DNA of 31,933 nt, taken from positions 1 through 31,933 of the forward strand of contig CAZBWV010000061.1 of assembly GCA_964495805.1 (NCBI GenBank), written 5' to 3'. Shown here in pieces: positions 31,533-31,933 of this stretch (its first letter is position 1; each line of letters begins with the position of its first letter). The stretch comes from JALXCH01 sp964495805. GTDB lineage: Bacteria; Calditrichota; Calditrichia; RBG-13-44-9. Under the pieces are notes generated by a model. That model had not been told where the DNA came from. It was given only the letters and a program-made list of their open reading frames with translations, and did no database searches. Both the position numbers and the translations under genes were made by a program.

Positions 31533-31708
31533 CCATTGATTAACACCGCGGCTTTAGCCCGGTGATTGGAAAGCGAAGTGCCGTCAGAAAACCGTTTCAA
31601 CGGTTTTCGCTGAGAACATGGTGGGTGGATATTCCCAAAACCGCTAAAGCGGTTTTTTAATTGGGCGATTGGTTCGTTGCACCGGGCTGAAGCCCGGTGT
31701 TAATGGAT
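31533..31708. repeat. Element with inverted ends and two internal hairpins
   Basis: The ends are inverted copies: CCATTGATTAACACCGCGGC (31533 on), then TTTAGCCCGGTG, on the left, and CACCGGGCTGAAGCCCGGTG, then TTAATGG, on the right. Inside are two near-perfect hairpins, GAAAACCGTTTCAACGGTTTTC (31587-31608, a 10-bp stem) and AAAACCGCTAAAGCGGTTTT followed by TTAA (31636-31659). The second has a T-run like a terminator. No ORF fills the element. Confidence 0.7.
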
Positions 31709-31760
31709 GATTTTGGGTCTGGGGGACGTTCCCCGTTTCCCCCCAATGAATTAGTTCACC

Positions 31761-31785
31761 CCATCCCTGACGGGATGGTTTTTTT
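31761..31785 (+). terminator. Terminator-like repeat hairpin
   Basis: A perfect 7-bp stem (CCATCCC / GGGATGG) with a TGAC loop is followed by T7. There is no gene upstream on this strand within the window's last kilobase, so it is more likely part of the repeat cluster than a functional terminator. A partial inverted B copy follows (31801-31816, GGTTCATCCTGTCC). Confidence 0.6.
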
Positions 31786-31851
31786 CAATCCGGAGAATCC
31801 GGTTCATCCTGTCCAAAAACCCCCGCATCCCGGAGGGAGGCGCTGAGCTTA

Positions 31852-31933
31852 GGGGGCTGTCCAAAAAGTAATATCCTTAGGGATCAATATTAGATGTTAT
31901 AATCTAAAAATTTTATTATATTTATCAGAGAAA
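31852..31933 (+). mobile_element. Possible left end of an insertion sequence, cut by the window edge
   Basis: GGGGGCTGTCCAAAAAGTAA (from 31852) resembles the terminal inverted repeats of several transposon families (IS5/IS1182-like 'GGG-CTGTC-CAAAAAGT'). It is preceded by TTA, a possible T-N-A target site. AT-rich DNA with a TATAAT (31898-31903) follows, as expected for a transposase promoter. No transposase codons are within the window, so this rests on the end sequence alone. Confidence 0.45.

Noticed and set aside
31415..31600. 61-codon minus-strand ORF in the repeat cluster
   Set aside because: It runs through repeat A/B and the inverted-end element, so the codons are repeat sequence rather than a gene.

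Overview
The window looks like chromosomal DNA from a Gram-negative member of the Fibrobacteres-Chlorobi-Bacteroidetes (FCB) side of the tree, most like Calditrichota (Caldithrix-like). The evidence is a secreted protein ending in an 'YPNPFNPSTTIQFDLP' type tail domain, two large outer-membrane beta-barrel proteins, a TATATTTG-type promoter upstream of rplU, and tRNAs without an encoded CCA end. Shine-Dalgarno sequences are common (rpmA, rplU and the PLP-enzyme gene). The phylum is an inference; no rRNA is present.

Layout. 1-405: 3' end of a GH13 pullulanase-like gene. 486-1532(-): putative lipoprotein. 1811-3475(+): POT-family peptide/proton symporter. 3860-8550(-): a two-gene glycan cassette with an ATGA overlap, coding for two multidomain fusion proteins (WecA-like plus WbaP-like; GT2 plus WbaP-like). 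It has a G-rich GGGATATA-type repeat array at each end. 8800-9486(+): rpiA. 9729-14090(+): a tight three-gene operon of a PLP fold-type-II enzyme, an allantoinase/dihydroorotase-like cyclic amidohydrolase and an SsnA-like amidohydrolase. It resembles the ygeX-hyuA-ssnA part of the enterobacterial anaerobic purine/urate cluster. 14193-14788(+): rplU-rpmA with its own promoter and a strong terminator. 14865-17546(-): repeat-containing secreted protein with a C-terminal sorting domain. 17903-18850(+): SDR-type L-threonine 3-dehydrogenase. 19009-20373(+): unknown 454-aa protein.

20374-22591 is an RNA-rich stretch. It holds a candidate small RNA with an exposed CCTCCCTCCC segment, a 116-bp palindromic element, tadA followed by two tRNA-Ser genes on the minus strand, a small conserved-looking ORF, and tRNA-Lys with a clear promoter and terminator.

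22688-30804(-) reads, in transcription order, plsY, purC, gpsA, a giant outer-membrane barrel protein and an Omp85/BamA-family protein. It joins phospholipid synthesis (PlsY, GpsA) and purine synthesis (PurC) to outer-membrane assembly. 30805-31933 has no gene and is packed with several families of intergenic repeats. It ends in what looks like the left terminus of an insertion sequence cut by the window edge.

The best candidates for something undescribed are three. (1) In the glycan cassette both fusion proteins carry a sugar-transferase module that lacks the Asp-Glu catalytic dyad. (2) There is a candidate anti-Shine-Dalgarno small RNA at about 20427-20526. (3) The PLP enzyme/cyclic amidohydrolase/SsnA operon.
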